Part shown: one piece after another, positions 53,464 through 61,603 of the stretch
Layout of the letters: every line of letters starts with the position of its first letter
Numbering within the stretch: the stretch's first letter is position 1
Source: an uncultured Flavobacteriales bacterium
GTDB taxonomy: Bacteria; Bacteroidota; Bacteroidia; Flavobacteriales_D; Sanyastnellaceae
NCBI GenBank assembly: GCA_949373165.1
Contig: CASICO010000013.1
Location: 1 to 64,000 of the forward strand
Direction of reading: 5' to 3'
DNA: 64,000 nucleotides
Notes under the pieces: model-generated
Database searches by the model: none
What the model saw: only the letters and a program-made list of their open reading frames with translations
What the model was told of the DNA's origin: nothing
Program-made: the position numbers and the translations under genes

Positions 53464-55503
53464 TCAGCAGTTGTTTCCGAGCAGGCTCAGAATAATCAGA
53501 AGATCGGCGGCTCCGACATGCTGGTCGTAATTCAAATCGGCCTCAAACCACCCTTGGTCGCCGAACAGATTCAAGAATTCCAGCAAATCTTGAATGGTGA
53601 TGACCTCATCGTGATTCAAGTCCCCGGGGCATCCGCCATCCAATTGTTCTAACCCCAGAATGTACCCGTTGCAATCGTTATCCAAGCCAGACAACGTGGG
53701 CGGCCCTCCGGGAAATATAGAAGCGTCAAGGTCATTGCAATCTGATCCCGGTTCCAGAGACGCGTATGGCGGCAAAACACAAGACTCGAAAACCGCAGAG
53801 CCCGCCACACCATCTCCATCCAAGTCCAAGTAGAATGGAATCGATTCGCCGTCTTCATCAATGCCTTGATCACAGTCGTTGTCAATGCCATCACACGGAT
53901 CAAACAACCCCGGGTGAATGCTGGCGTCTTGGTCGTTGCAATCCCCTCCAACATGCGCATACCCCGGCAAGGCGTTGCATCCGGATACAACCCCATCAAA
54001 CACCCCATACCCATCGCCATCTGCATCCGGAAAATGCTGGGCATCCGATGTGACATCGACATAAATCTGGTCTGCATGCACAACTCCACCTCCCGATGCC
54101 TTGATCGTCATTCCCGCCATACCTGACCATCCAAATCCAGCAAAATCAACCGTGTACACGCCAGGGCCCGGTAGACTGTCGTGTGAACACCAAGTCACCT
54201 CGTTGGGCAAATGAAGCGCGACGGGTCCGGCCACGCAAGAATCCAACATCACTTGAAGATGAAGCGTGTCGGTTGGGCACACCGCAGGAAACTCGGGCCA
54301 CATCTTCATGAAACTGGTTCTGACCAAGAACAACCCTTCGGACTGGTCAGATACGGCAATGGTACCCGAATCGAAATATGGATAGTTGCTCCAACTTCCT
54401 TCGAAACCCGGACCGGACATCTCCGGTTGCGTGTCGAAAAACGCTTTGGGAGACAACACTTGTGGGGCGCTTGAGTCAAACAAAAACATCCGCCATCCAT
54501 CGCGATAGTTGCTTTCCGACACGAAATCACCCACGGTGTATAGGTTGTGATCTGTCCCCTCCGTCCCCAAATCCACGGCACTGACAAGACCAGGAGCAGT
54601 GAGGTCTTGGACATCGTAGACATAGGTGGTCGTGCCCGAGACTGCATCGCTGGTTTCATCCGACTCATCCCCGAGCAAGAAATAACGATGATCCGGCGTG
54701 AGCCATCCTTGATGGATGTAGCCATATGGCGTGTGGCCTGCCGAAGACAATTCTTGAATGTCAGCTGGATCGGTCACATCCAGAATTCGAAAGGTGCTCT
54801 CGCAGGCCACCAAGGCAATGCGATGTCCTTGGTATTCGACATCTGGACCACTGTAATTGACCACTTGCGCGTCGTGGACATACGCCTCGCTCCAACTGCC
54901 CACCAATTCCGGGAGTTCTGGATTCGCAAAATCATAGACCAAAAGACCCTCCACGGCATTGGGACCGCAGACAAAAACCAAGGAATCTTGCGGACTGACC
55001 GCCACATTGTGCGCCTTCGAAAACCCTGAAATCACCGTGTCGGTGGAAAAGGTAATCGGCATGGATATGCTGGTGTAGTCGCGCAAACGGGTCAAGTCAA
55101 ACACCTGGAGACGGGAACTCACGGCTTCGCTGACCACCACCATGTGATGCCCAACGACTTTGATGTCCCTCCACAAACTGTTGGCCAATCCTGTGGTAGA
55201 AAGATGCCCTACCGTTCTTGGCATAGAAGGGTTTGTTACCTCGATAAACCATGTGCCATCGCGCTTGCCCAGCAAAACATATTCCCGCCCGTCCAATGGG
55301 TCCGTCCACCCCCAAATGTCATTGGCATTTAAGCCCCCAGTGTCTTCATTGGGTACATGGGAAATGAGCTCCACGTTGTCACAGGGCCACTGGCCATCTA
55401 TGAGTCCGTTGATGCACTTCCCTTGCGCATGACAGTCCGACACCAGCACACCCCATGTGCAGAGCAGGAAAAAGCGAAAGAAGAGGGCAGCGTGAAAGCG
55501 CAA
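53464..55503 (-). CDS. Secreted choice-of-anchor-B protein with MopE-type metal-binding motifs and dockerin-like end
   Basis: 679 residues, TTG start. Signal peptide (about 1-26, VLVSDCHAQG), then a beta-propeller built of LVIVD-like repeats (about 40-410: NDIWGWTDPLDGREYVLLGK, GLLVYDFANPELPELVGSW, FRILDVTDPADIQELSSAG), the choice-of-anchor-B domain. Next are two MopE/PF11617-like motifs (GGDCNDQDASIHPGLFD, GIDNDCDQGIDEDGE, and SDCNDLDASIFPGG). The C-terminus is a pair of Asp/Asn-rich loops (GDLNHDEVITIQDLLEF, ADLNYDQHVGAADLLI) like dockerin type I. No classical T9SS sorting domain is present. Function unknown; extracellular and probably Ca-binding. Confidence 0.8.
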   Translation of the reverse strand: MRFHAALFFRFFLLCTWGVLVSDCHAQGKCINGLIDGQWPCDNVELISHVPNEDTGGLNANDIWGWTDPLDGREYVLLGKRDGTWFIEVTNPSMPRTVGHLSTTGLANSLWRDIKVVGHHMVVVSEAVSSRLQVFDLTRLRDYTSISMPITFSTDTVISGFSKAHNVAVSPQDSLVFVCGPNAVEGLLVYDFANPELPELVGSWSEAYVHDAQVVNYSGPDVEYQGHRIALVACESTFRILDVTDPADIQELSSAGHTPYGYIHQGWLTPDHRYFLLGDESDETSDAVSGTTTYVYDVQDLTAPGLVSAVDLGTEGTDHNLYTVGDFVSESNYRDGWRMFLFDSSAPQVLSPKAFFDTQPEMSGPGFEGSWSNYPYFDSGTIAVSDQSEGLFLVRTSFMKMWPEFPAVCPTDTLHLQVMLDSCVAGPVALHLPNEVTWCSHDSLPGPGVYTVDFAGFGWSGMAGMTIKASGGGVVHADQIYVDVTSDAQHFPDADGDGYGVFDGVVSGCNALPGYAHVGGDCNDQDASIHPGLFDPCDGIDNDCDQGIDEDGESIPFYLDLDGDGVAGSAVFESCVLPPYASLEPGSDCNDLDASIFPGGPPTLSGLDNDCNGYILGLEQLDGGCPGDLNHDEVITIQDLLEFLNLFGDQGWFEADLNYDQHVGAADLLIILSLLGNNC

Positions 55504-55627
55504 ACGGGTGGGTTCTCCTCTAAAGATACGAATTCATCGTCTATTTTATCAATTTCGTCGAAATTCTAGCCCTGATCTTCTGCGAACCGAAATGAACCGG
55601 CCATGCCCCTCAACGGTTAAATTGCGC

Positions 55628-56609
55628 ATGATGACGGCCTTCGCTACCGAAAAATTTCCCGAAGTGGCACTGATCACTGGCGCCACAGGACTGGTTGGAA
55701 GGGCACTGGTCGAAAAAATCCAACGGTTGTCTCCTCAGACAGAAATTCGCATTCTCACGAGGTCGGCGCAGCGCTCAGTCCAAATTGGGCGCATCACAAG
55801 TTCAGGCCTTCCAGTGGACGCCATCTCTGCAAAAGATGGACCGCGCGGCCCTAGAAGGCGTGGATTGCGTGGTTCATCTTGCTGGCGAAACCGTCGCGCA
55901 GCGTTGGTCTGCTCCAGTGAGGGCGCGCATTCGATCGAGCCGCATAGACGCACTGAACCTCATTGCCAAGGCCTGCGAAAGTCAATCGATCGCACCTCGG
56001 ATCATTTCCGCAAGCGCCATCGGTGGATACCCATCCAGCCACCAACCTCAAGAGGAGGCCTCCGCTTTTGGCAAAGGATTCATTGAAGACGTGGTTCAAG
56101 ACTGGGAGGACGCGGTTGCCCAACTTGGAGCAAAAGGAGGCGGACACGTGTCCCTTCGGATTGGTCTTGTGCTCTCCCCGAACGGAGGTGTGCTTCATCG
56201 CCTACTCCCTTTGTACAAGCTCGGTTTGGGATCTCCCTTGTCGCCAGGAAGCCAATGGCAAAGCTGGATCCACATCGATGACCTCACCGACCTGTTTGTG
56301 CGCGCCATTCAGCACCGCGACTGGAGCGGCGCATACAATGCAGTGAGCCCATATCCTGTCCAACAACAAGAGTTCAGCCGAACCCTTGCCAAAACGTTGT
56401 CTCGGCCGCATTTCCTTCCCGCTGTTCCTGCATGGGCATTGCAAATCGCATTTGGAGAAGCCGCCCACGCGTTGCTTGCGTCGCACCGAATCTTGCCCAA
56501 ACGAACACTGGATTCCGGATTCGCCTTTTCCTATCCAACACTGGAACAAGCCATGCATCAATTGCTGCATTCCAAGCCTCTGCTGGCAGCTCAAAACGCA
56601 CCCCATTGA
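55628..56609 (+). CDS. TIGR01777-family NAD-dependent epimerase (frame broken once)
   Basis: Reconstructed length about 326 residues from the ATG at 55628. Short-chain NAD(P) fold: ALITGATGLVGRALVEKI at the N-terminus, CVVHLAGETVAQRW, RIISASAIGGYP and SLRIGLVLSPNGGVL, ending in a DUF1731-like C-terminal part (PHFLPAVPAWALQIAFGEAAHALLASHRILP). This is the YfcH/SDR39U1 family; the substrate is unknown. The frame shifts by +1 between 55766 and 55779 (RSAQR|AQSKLGASQV); here the site is not a homopolymer. Followed by a strong terminator. Confidence 0.82.
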
Positions 56610-56729
56610 CTTTCCCCGAAAAAAACAACTGGAGGATTGAACAAGAAGCGCCCGAAAATGTCATGAAGGTGTCCCGAACGAGGGGCTCATGATCAGTAAG
56701 GTGTTAATGATCACGTTTGATTTGCTGAC

Positions 56730-56750
56730 GGCCCGGGCATGCCCCGGGCC
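56730..56750 (+). terminator. GC-rich intrinsic terminator after the epimerase gene
   Basis: GGCCCGGG-catgc-CCCGGGCC followed by TTCTCATTTC. The stem is 8 bp of G/C; the T-tract is broken, but position between two same-strand genes fits a terminator. Confidence 0.7.
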
Positions 56751-56786
56751 TTCTCATTTCCCCAAAATTGTAGCCCCAGCTCCCCA

Positions 56787-58133
56787 ATGAAACCCCTTGT
56801 TCTTTTCTGGCATCGCCGCGACCTGAGGACCCACGATAACGTAGGACTGGCTGCCGCCGTTTCATCGGGACATCCCGTTGCGGGCTTTTTTTGTTTTGAC
56901 CGCAGCATCCTTGACCATCTTCCTGTCGATGACCGAAGAATTGGATTCATCCACAGCGAACTCCAGAGGGTCAGCCAAGAATATCAAGCAGCAGGAGGCA
57001 CCTTGTTGACCCAATATGGTTCTCCCCTGGAGATGCTCCAAAGCACCGTCAAAGAATTGGCGGAATCAGGATGGAGCGTGGTCGCCATCCACACCAACCG
57101 AGACTATGCCCCCTACCCCGTCAAGCGAGACAGCGAAGTGGCTTCTTGGTGCAACCAAGAAGGCCTGACCTTTCAAACCCACGATGACCATGTGATTCTT
57201 CCGCCCGAGGCTGTTTTGAAGGACGACGGGCTCCCATACACCGTGTTTACGCCCTACAGCCGCAAGTGGCACAAAACCCTAGAAGCTGCAGAACGAAGAC
57301 CCTTGGAAGAAGCCAAGGTGACCCTCAAAGGCCACACCGCTCCTTTGACAAAAAAATCGGGGCACCTGCCGTCCCTCTCAGACATGGGGTTTGACGGCCA
57401 AGTCGCAACCCCATCACAATGGCAAGCCTTTGCAAAAAGGAAACCCGACCCTGACGTTTTGGTCAAATATGCGGAGCGAAGGGACACGCCCAGTGTCGTG
57501 GGAACTTCCCGCATGAGTCTGCATCTAAGATTTGGAACTGTCTCTGTCCGATCCTTGGCCAAACAAGGTTTCCAAAAAAGTGAAAAGTGGCTCACCGAGT
57601 TGATTTGGAGAGAATTCTACCAAGCCATTCTTCACCATTTCCCGCACAGTGCATCCGACGCATTCCGCGCCAAGTACGACCGCATCCCTTGGCGCCACGA
57701 TGACGCCCATTTTTCCGCGTGGTGTGCCGGAAAAACAGGCTATCCCATGGTGGATGCAGGCATGCGAGAACTCAACGCCACGGGATTCATGCACAACCGT
57801 GTTCGCATGGTGGTGGCCAGTTTTCTCTGCAAGCACCTGCTCTTAGACTGGAGACTGGGTGAACGCTATTTCGCAGAAAAGCTGCTGGACTTTGAGCTCG
57901 CCTCCAATGTCGGAGGATGGCAATGGGCCTCTGGAAGCGGATGCGACGCCGCCCCCTATTTCCGCGTTTTCAATCCAGAAAGTCAACTCAAGAAATTCGA
58001 TCCCAAAGGGGCATATGTGCAGAAATGGGTACCCGAATGGGGCACACCTGCTTACCCAGAGCCCATTGTAGAGCACAAGATGGCGCGCCAGAGGGCGATA
58101 GACACTTACAAAGCCGCACTCGCAGGGGCCTAA
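56787..58133 (+). CDS. Deoxyribodipyrimidine photolyase / cryptochrome family protein
   Basis: 448 residues from the ATG at 56787 (MKPLVLFWHRRDLR). N-terminal antenna-binding Rossmann domain (VLFWHRRDLRTHDNVGLAAA, GFFCFDRSIL) and C-terminal FAD domain: ELIWREFYQAILHHFPHS, GKTGYPMVDAGMRELNATGFMHNRVRMVV, then NVGGWQWASGSGCDAAPYFRVFNP, the residues around the flavin and tryptophan electron-transfer path. Repairs UV-induced cyclobutane dimers with blue light; a sensory cryptochrome role cannot be excluded. Cytosolic. Confidence 0.93.
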   Translation: MKPLVLFWHRRDLRTHDNVGLAAAVSSGHPVAGFFCFDRSILDHLPVDDRRIGFIHSELQRVSQEYQAAGGTLLTQYGSPLEMLQSTVKELAESGWSVVAIHTNRDYAPYPVKRDSEVASWCNQEGLTFQTHDDHVILPPEAVLKDDGLPYTVFTPYSRKWHKTLEAAERRPLEEAKVTLKGHTAPLTKKSGHLPSLSDMGFDGQVATPSQWQAFAKRKPDPDVLVKYAERRDTPSVVGTSRMSLHLRFGTVSVRSLAKQGFQKSEKWLTELIWREFYQAILHHFPHSASDAFRAKYDRIPWRHDDAHFSAWCAGKTGYPMVDAGMRELNATGFMHNRVRMVVASFLCKHLLLDWRLGERYFAEKLLDFELASNVGGWQWASGSGCDAAPYFRVFNPESQLKKFDPKGAYVQKWVPEWGTPAYPEPIVEHKMARQRAIDTYKAALAGA

Positions 58134-58138
58134 CTTCG
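58131..58138 (+). promoter_or_regulatory. -7 promoter element TAACTTCG, N4 before the CoA transferase; its TAA is the photolyase stop
   Basis: Same sequence and same layout as at 51554: exact TAnnTTCG starting with the upstream stop codon, then four bases and the ATG at 58143. Confidence 0.5.
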
Positions 58139-58142
58139 GGGC

Positions 58143-59255
58143 ATGTCCTTGGACTTATCCGCTCCGCAATCCGACACCCCCCTTCAAGGGATCAAGGTCT
58201 TGGAACTGGCTTCCGTTCTCGCCGGTCCATTGGTGGGCACCTTCCTGGCTGAATTGGGCGCCTCAGTGGTCAAAGTGGAACACCCAAAGGGCGGAGACGT
58301 TACCCGAACATGGCGCTCGGAAAGGGAATCGAAGGAGGGGCCCTCGGCCTATTATGCCGCTGCAAATGGACCAAAACGTATTCTTCAGTTGGATTTGTTG
58401 TCCGAGCAGGGACAAGCTGCGTTAGAGCGCGAGTTGACCGACACGGACATCCTGCTGCAAAACTTCAAAACCTCTTCCTTAAGCAAGTTGGGGGTTCATC
58501 CAAAGGCATTGGCCTTGCGTCATCCGCGGCTCATCCACCTTCATTTGAAAGGATTCATGGACGCCCCTGAGCGGGGAGGATACGACATGGTTGTCCAAGC
58601 CGAAACTGGATTCATGTCCATGAACGCATCTCCAGGGTCAGCCCCATTTCGGATGCCTGTGGCCCTCATGGACATTTTGGCCGCACACCAAATGCGCTCG
58701 GGTGTTTTGCTCGCCATGTATGAGCGGGAAAAAACCGGCCAAGGCGCCTATGTGGAAACCTGGCTCGACGCTTCTGGATTCAGTGCCTTGGCCAACCGAG
58801 CTACAGAGCACCTTGTCGCAGGACAATCCCCGCAACCTTTGGGCGCATTGCATCCCCAGATTGCCCCTTACGGAGAGACGTTCACTTGCCGCTGCGGACA
58901 TCAAGTGGTCACGGCCATTGGGAATGACCGTCAATTCACCAAGCTGTGCACCCTGCTGAATCTGGAGGACATGAAGACAGATTCTCAATGGAGCACAAAC
59001 CCCCTTCGGGTCCAAAACAGAACGCTTCTTTTCGACATGCTCGCTCCGGCCTTTGCTCGGTTTGAAGCCCAAGTCCTCATCGATGAAGCCGTGAAACGCG
59101 GCGTGCCTTTGGGCCGATTAAAATCTGTGAGTCAAGCCCTTTTAAGCCCAACGGGAAAGGCCATGACGGCTGAATTTACCCTCGAGGGACACCCGGTCAA
59201 GCACGTCAAGCAAGTGGCTTTTCAGGTTCACCGCAACGGCAGCCTGACCACGTAA
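58143..59255 (+). CDS. CaiB/BaiF family (class III) CoA transferase
   Basis: 370 residues. N-terminal LQGIKVLELASVLAGPLVGTFLAELGASVVKVE (read in two parts: LASVLAGPLVG and LGASVVKVEHP), the nucleophile Asp in PVALMDILAAHQMRSGVL and the GQGAYVETWLDASGF block. These enzymes move CoA between carboxylic acids through a glutamyl/aspartyl-CoA intermediate. The substrate is not evident from neighbours (photolyase and lytic transglycosylase). It overlaps the convergent gene by 28 bases. Confidence 0.9.
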   Translation: MSLDLSAPQSDTPLQGIKVLELASVLAGPLVGTFLAELGASVVKVEHPKGGDVTRTWRSERESKEGPSAYYAAANGPKRILQLDLLSEQGQAALERELTDTDILLQNFKTSSLSKLGVHPKALALRHPRLIHLHLKGFMDAPERGGYDMVVQAETGFMSMNASPGSAPFRMPVALMDILAAHQMRSGVLLAMYEREKTGQGAYVETWLDASGFSALANRATEHLVAGQSPQPLGALHPQIAPYGETFTCRCGHQVVTAIGNDRQFTKLCTLLNLEDMKTDSQWSTNPLRVQNRTLLFDMLAPAFARFEAQVLIDEAVKRGVPLGRLKSVSQALLSPTGKAMTAEFTLEGHPVKHVKQVAFQVHRNGSLTT

Positions 59256-60157
59256 TATTGGTCATCTTCAATGGGCAATTTTCGCGACCTCAACCAAGGG
59301 TTGAGTGTCTTGAGGGCATTGTAGCTCGCGCCTGCTGACTGGGCAAATTCGGCCAAGTCTTCTACCGAATCGACAAGAACGGTGTCTCTGCCCGCCATTG
59401 GTGCATACCAGTCATCCGCGCGCATCCGAAAACCGTGAACCTCCGGCTGCTCCATGACCTGCTTGGTCGCATACAGACGGTACACATACCGGGCAGTTTC
59501 ATCATTGAGCATCAAGTCCCAGTAGTCTTCCCCACCCTGCTCTTCCATGCGACGAGACACACCCGACATGCCCATATTGTAGCTCGCTGCCGCCAATATC
59601 CAGTCTCCAAAACGACGGTGTGCCTTGTTCAAATACGCACACGCGGCACGGGTGGCCTTTTCGACATGATAGCGCTCGTCTACATCGCGGTCCACCCTCA
59701 ACCCGAATTCTTGAGCCGCAGGCTTCATGAACTGCCAAAAACCCCGGGCATCTGATGGGGAAACTGCATTGGCCAATCCTGACTCGATCACGGAGAGGTA
59801 TTTGAAATCCAAAGGAATGCCCGAATCCACAAGAATTGGCTCAATCAGAGGAAACCAACGCCCCGAGCGCTTGAGCGTCAACAAACTGCTGCTGTGACGA
59901 AACGTCCCAATGAGCAGCTCTTTTTCCATCCTCTCCCTCACGCCCACACGCTCCAATGGCAATGGGTCTCCTGCAAAGCGGAGACCCGCCTGAATTCGAG
60001 GCGGAGAAACTTGCTGCGGAAGTTCTGAAAGCCGCTCCGGGTAGGCTCCTCCCCCTTCAAGCACAGGCTCCTCCAAAACCAAAGAGGTGGCCACTAAAAT
60101 CGTCGCCAAGGCACTCATGCCCACGGCCAATCGCAACGAAAAGCGATTTATGTTCAT
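59228..60157 (-). CDS. Lytic murein transglycosylase (SLT domain)
   Basis: 309 residues. N-terminal signal anchor (LRLAVGMSALATILVATSLV), then an SLT-fold domain (about 100-230) with the catalytic Glu in YLSVIESGLANAVSPSDARGFWQF, NMGMSGVSRRM and DETARYVYRLYATK. The C-terminal 70 residues look like a degenerate LysM-like or partner domain (EFAQSAGASYNALKTLNPWL). It cleaves the MurNAc-GlcNAc bond in the periplasm, making 1,6-anhydroMurNAc. Coupled to rfbC upstream by a four-base overlap. Resembles MltD/Slt70 relatives of Bacteroidota. Confidence 0.88.
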   Translation of the reverse strand: MNINRFSLRLAVGMSALATILVATSLVLEEPVLEGGGAYPERLSELPQQVSPPRIQAGLRFAGDPLPLERVGVRERMEKELLIGTFRHSSSLLTLKRSGRWFPLIEPILVDSGIPLDFKYLSVIESGLANAVSPSDARGFWQFMKPAAQEFGLRVDRDVDERYHVEKATRAACAYLNKAHRRFGDWILAAASYNMGMSGVSRRMEEQGGEDYWDLMLNDETARYVYRLYATKQVMEQPEVHGFRMRADDWYAPMAGRDTVLVDSVEDLAEFAQSAGASYNALKTLNPWLRSRKLPIEDDQYYVVRLPLR

Positions 60158-60714
60158 TCAAAGGGAGAATCAAAATCTGCAAACAATGGAGCCTGCTTGT
60201 CTTTGGGTGAGAGCAAGGGCTGCTCCATGCCCCAATCAATGCGCAACGTTGGGTCATTCCAACGCAATGAACGCTCGTGCTCCGGGCTATATGTGTCGGT
60301 GCACTTGTAACAGAAAACAGTGTCGGGTTCCAGCGTCAAAAAGCCATGGGCAAAACCAGGTGGCACCCAGAACTGCCAGCGATTTTCGCCCGTCAGCATG
60401 GCGGTTTGATGCTGACCATATGTTGGACTGCTTTTTCGCAAGTCAACGGCGACATCCAGCGCTGAGCCACGCACCACACGCACCAACTTACCCTGAGCCC
60501 GACCGGGCACTTGAAAATGCAACCCGCGCAGGACACCAAGCCCCGAGACCGATTCATTGTCCTGGACAAACACCACGGATTGGCCAATGGCCTCCTCAAA
60601 TTGTTCCTGTCGCCAAGTCTCGGCGAAAACTCCACGGTCGTCTCCAAACTGCCGTGGCCGAATCATCAGAGGACCTAGAATGCCTCCGGCTTGAATCTCG
60701 AGTGGATGGCTCAT
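60154..60714 (-). CDS. rfbC: dTDP-4-dehydrorhamnose 3,5-epimerase
   Basis: 186 residues from the ATG at 60714. Third enzyme of dTDP-L-rhamnose synthesis. Cupin-fold motifs: DDRGVFAETWRQEQF, the catalytic His in LRGLHFQVPGRAQGKLVRVV, FWVPPGFAHGFLTL with the conserved His, and CYKCTDTYSPEHERSLRWND. It begins two bases after the wza-like stop and overlaps the transglycosylase start, making a three-gene surface-polysaccharide/cell-wall operon. The rfbA, rfbB and rfbD partners are not in the window. Confidence 0.94.
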   Translation of the reverse strand: MSHPLEIQAGGILGPLMIRPRQFGDDRGVFAETWRQEQFEEAIGQSVVFVQDNESVSGLGVLRGLHFQVPGRAQGKLVRVVRGSALDVAVDLRKSSPTYGQHQTAMLTGENRWQFWVPPGFAHGFLTLEPDTVFCYKCTDTYSPEHERSLRWNDPTLRIDWGMEQPLLSPKDKQAPLFADFDSPFE

Positions 60715-60715
60715 G

Positions 60716-61531
60716 TCAATTGCTTCCGGAGACAATGCTCAACAGTGCGATGAAGCTGCTGATGGTGGTGATCAAGCTCAGTACAGGGGTTAAATCCGCC
60801 AGCACTTCATTCGCCAACTGAGGCAAGGGCTCAACGTACACAATGTCCCCCGCTTGAACCGTCGTGTTCGCGTACTGGAGTCCCTCGATGGTAGAAAGAT
60901 CAAATTGATGAACAGTCTGACGCTCGGCTCCCCTTCGAATGAGCTTCACATTTCGGGCATCTCCTCTGCCGCGAATGCCCCCACTCAATGCCAATACTTC
61001 GAGCAAGCTCGTATTTGGGTTGACCAGGCTAACCACAGAAGCAACACCAGCTTCTCCTGGAAAAACCAAAACGCGCTGGTTGGTGACTTCGAGCAGGGCC
61101 AGAGGATCATTGTAGTTCTCTGAATATGCGGTTTCCAATGCGGTTTCAGCCTCATTGATGGTCAAGCCAGCCAATAAAATCTCTCCCAATTCCGGGAGCT
61201 CCACTGCGCCATTCGGACGAACTTCGTACACGAATCTGTTGTTCTGGTTTAGCAGCTGCATGTTGTTCTCGCCATTGCTCACCGCGTTGCCCCCAGCGCG
61301 GGTTCCCGCCGTTACGGCCATGACCCGCTCTCCTTTGTTGGCATACAACTGAAAACTGATCAAGTCGTTGGGCGCGATTCGGTAGTTGACGTCTCCAATG
61401 GGATTGAACGAGTCAAACGCAAAATCTGAAGGCGTTCGAAACATGATGTTCCGGTTGATGGTGCAACCGCTTCCAAAAACGACCCCGATTGCGGCCAACA
61501 TCAGCACTCCAGAAACTTTTCGCTTCAACAT
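60716..61531 (-). CDS. Wza/BexD-like polysaccharide export lipoprotein
   Basis: 271 residues. Lipobox GSGC at about residue 23. Two polysaccharide-export (Poly_export and SLBB-type) domains: NYRIAPNDLISFQLYANKGE, VRPNGAVELPELGEILLAGLTINEAE, and NTSLLEVLALSGGIRGRGDARNVKLI with VQAGDIVYVEPLP. One C-terminal hydrophobic helix (VLSLITTISSFIALLSIV) matches the amphipathic helix that spans the outer membrane in Wza. It forms the outer-membrane export channel. First gene of the operon with rfbC; TAATTTTG lies four bases before its ATG. Confidence 0.92.
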   Translation of the reverse strand: MLKRKVSGVLMLAAIGVVFGSGCTINRNIMFRTPSDFAFDSFNPIGDVNYRIAPNDLISFQLYANKGERVMAVTAGTRAGGNAVSNGENNMQLLNQNNRFVYEVRPNGAVELPELGEILLAGLTINEAETALETAYSENYNDPLALLEVTNQRVLVFPGEAGVASVVSLVNPNTSLLEVLALSGGIRGRGDARNVKLIRRGAERQTVHQFDLSTIEGLQYANTTVQAGDIVYVEPLPQLANEVLADLTPVLSLITTISSFIALLSIVSGSN

Positions 61532-61535
61532 GTGA

Positions 61536-61543
61536 CAAAATTA
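61536..61543 (-). promoter_or_regulatory. -7 promoter element TAATTTTG, N4 before the polysaccharide export gene
   Basis: Perfect TAnnTTTG on the - strand; four bases then the ATG at 61531. Confidence 0.65.
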
Positions 61544-61590
61544 AGCGTCTGCTCCTCGCCTTTTCAGGACGGATTCCCAGATTGTCCAAG

Positions 61591-61598
61591 TATTTTCG
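61591..61598 (+). promoter_or_regulatory. -7 promoter element TATTTTCG, N5 before the acetyltransferase
   Basis: TAnnTTCG, five bases before the ATG at 61604, about 50 bases from the divergent element at 61536. It supports the 61604 start. Confidence 0.55.
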
Positions 61599-61603
61599 AC
61601 CAC

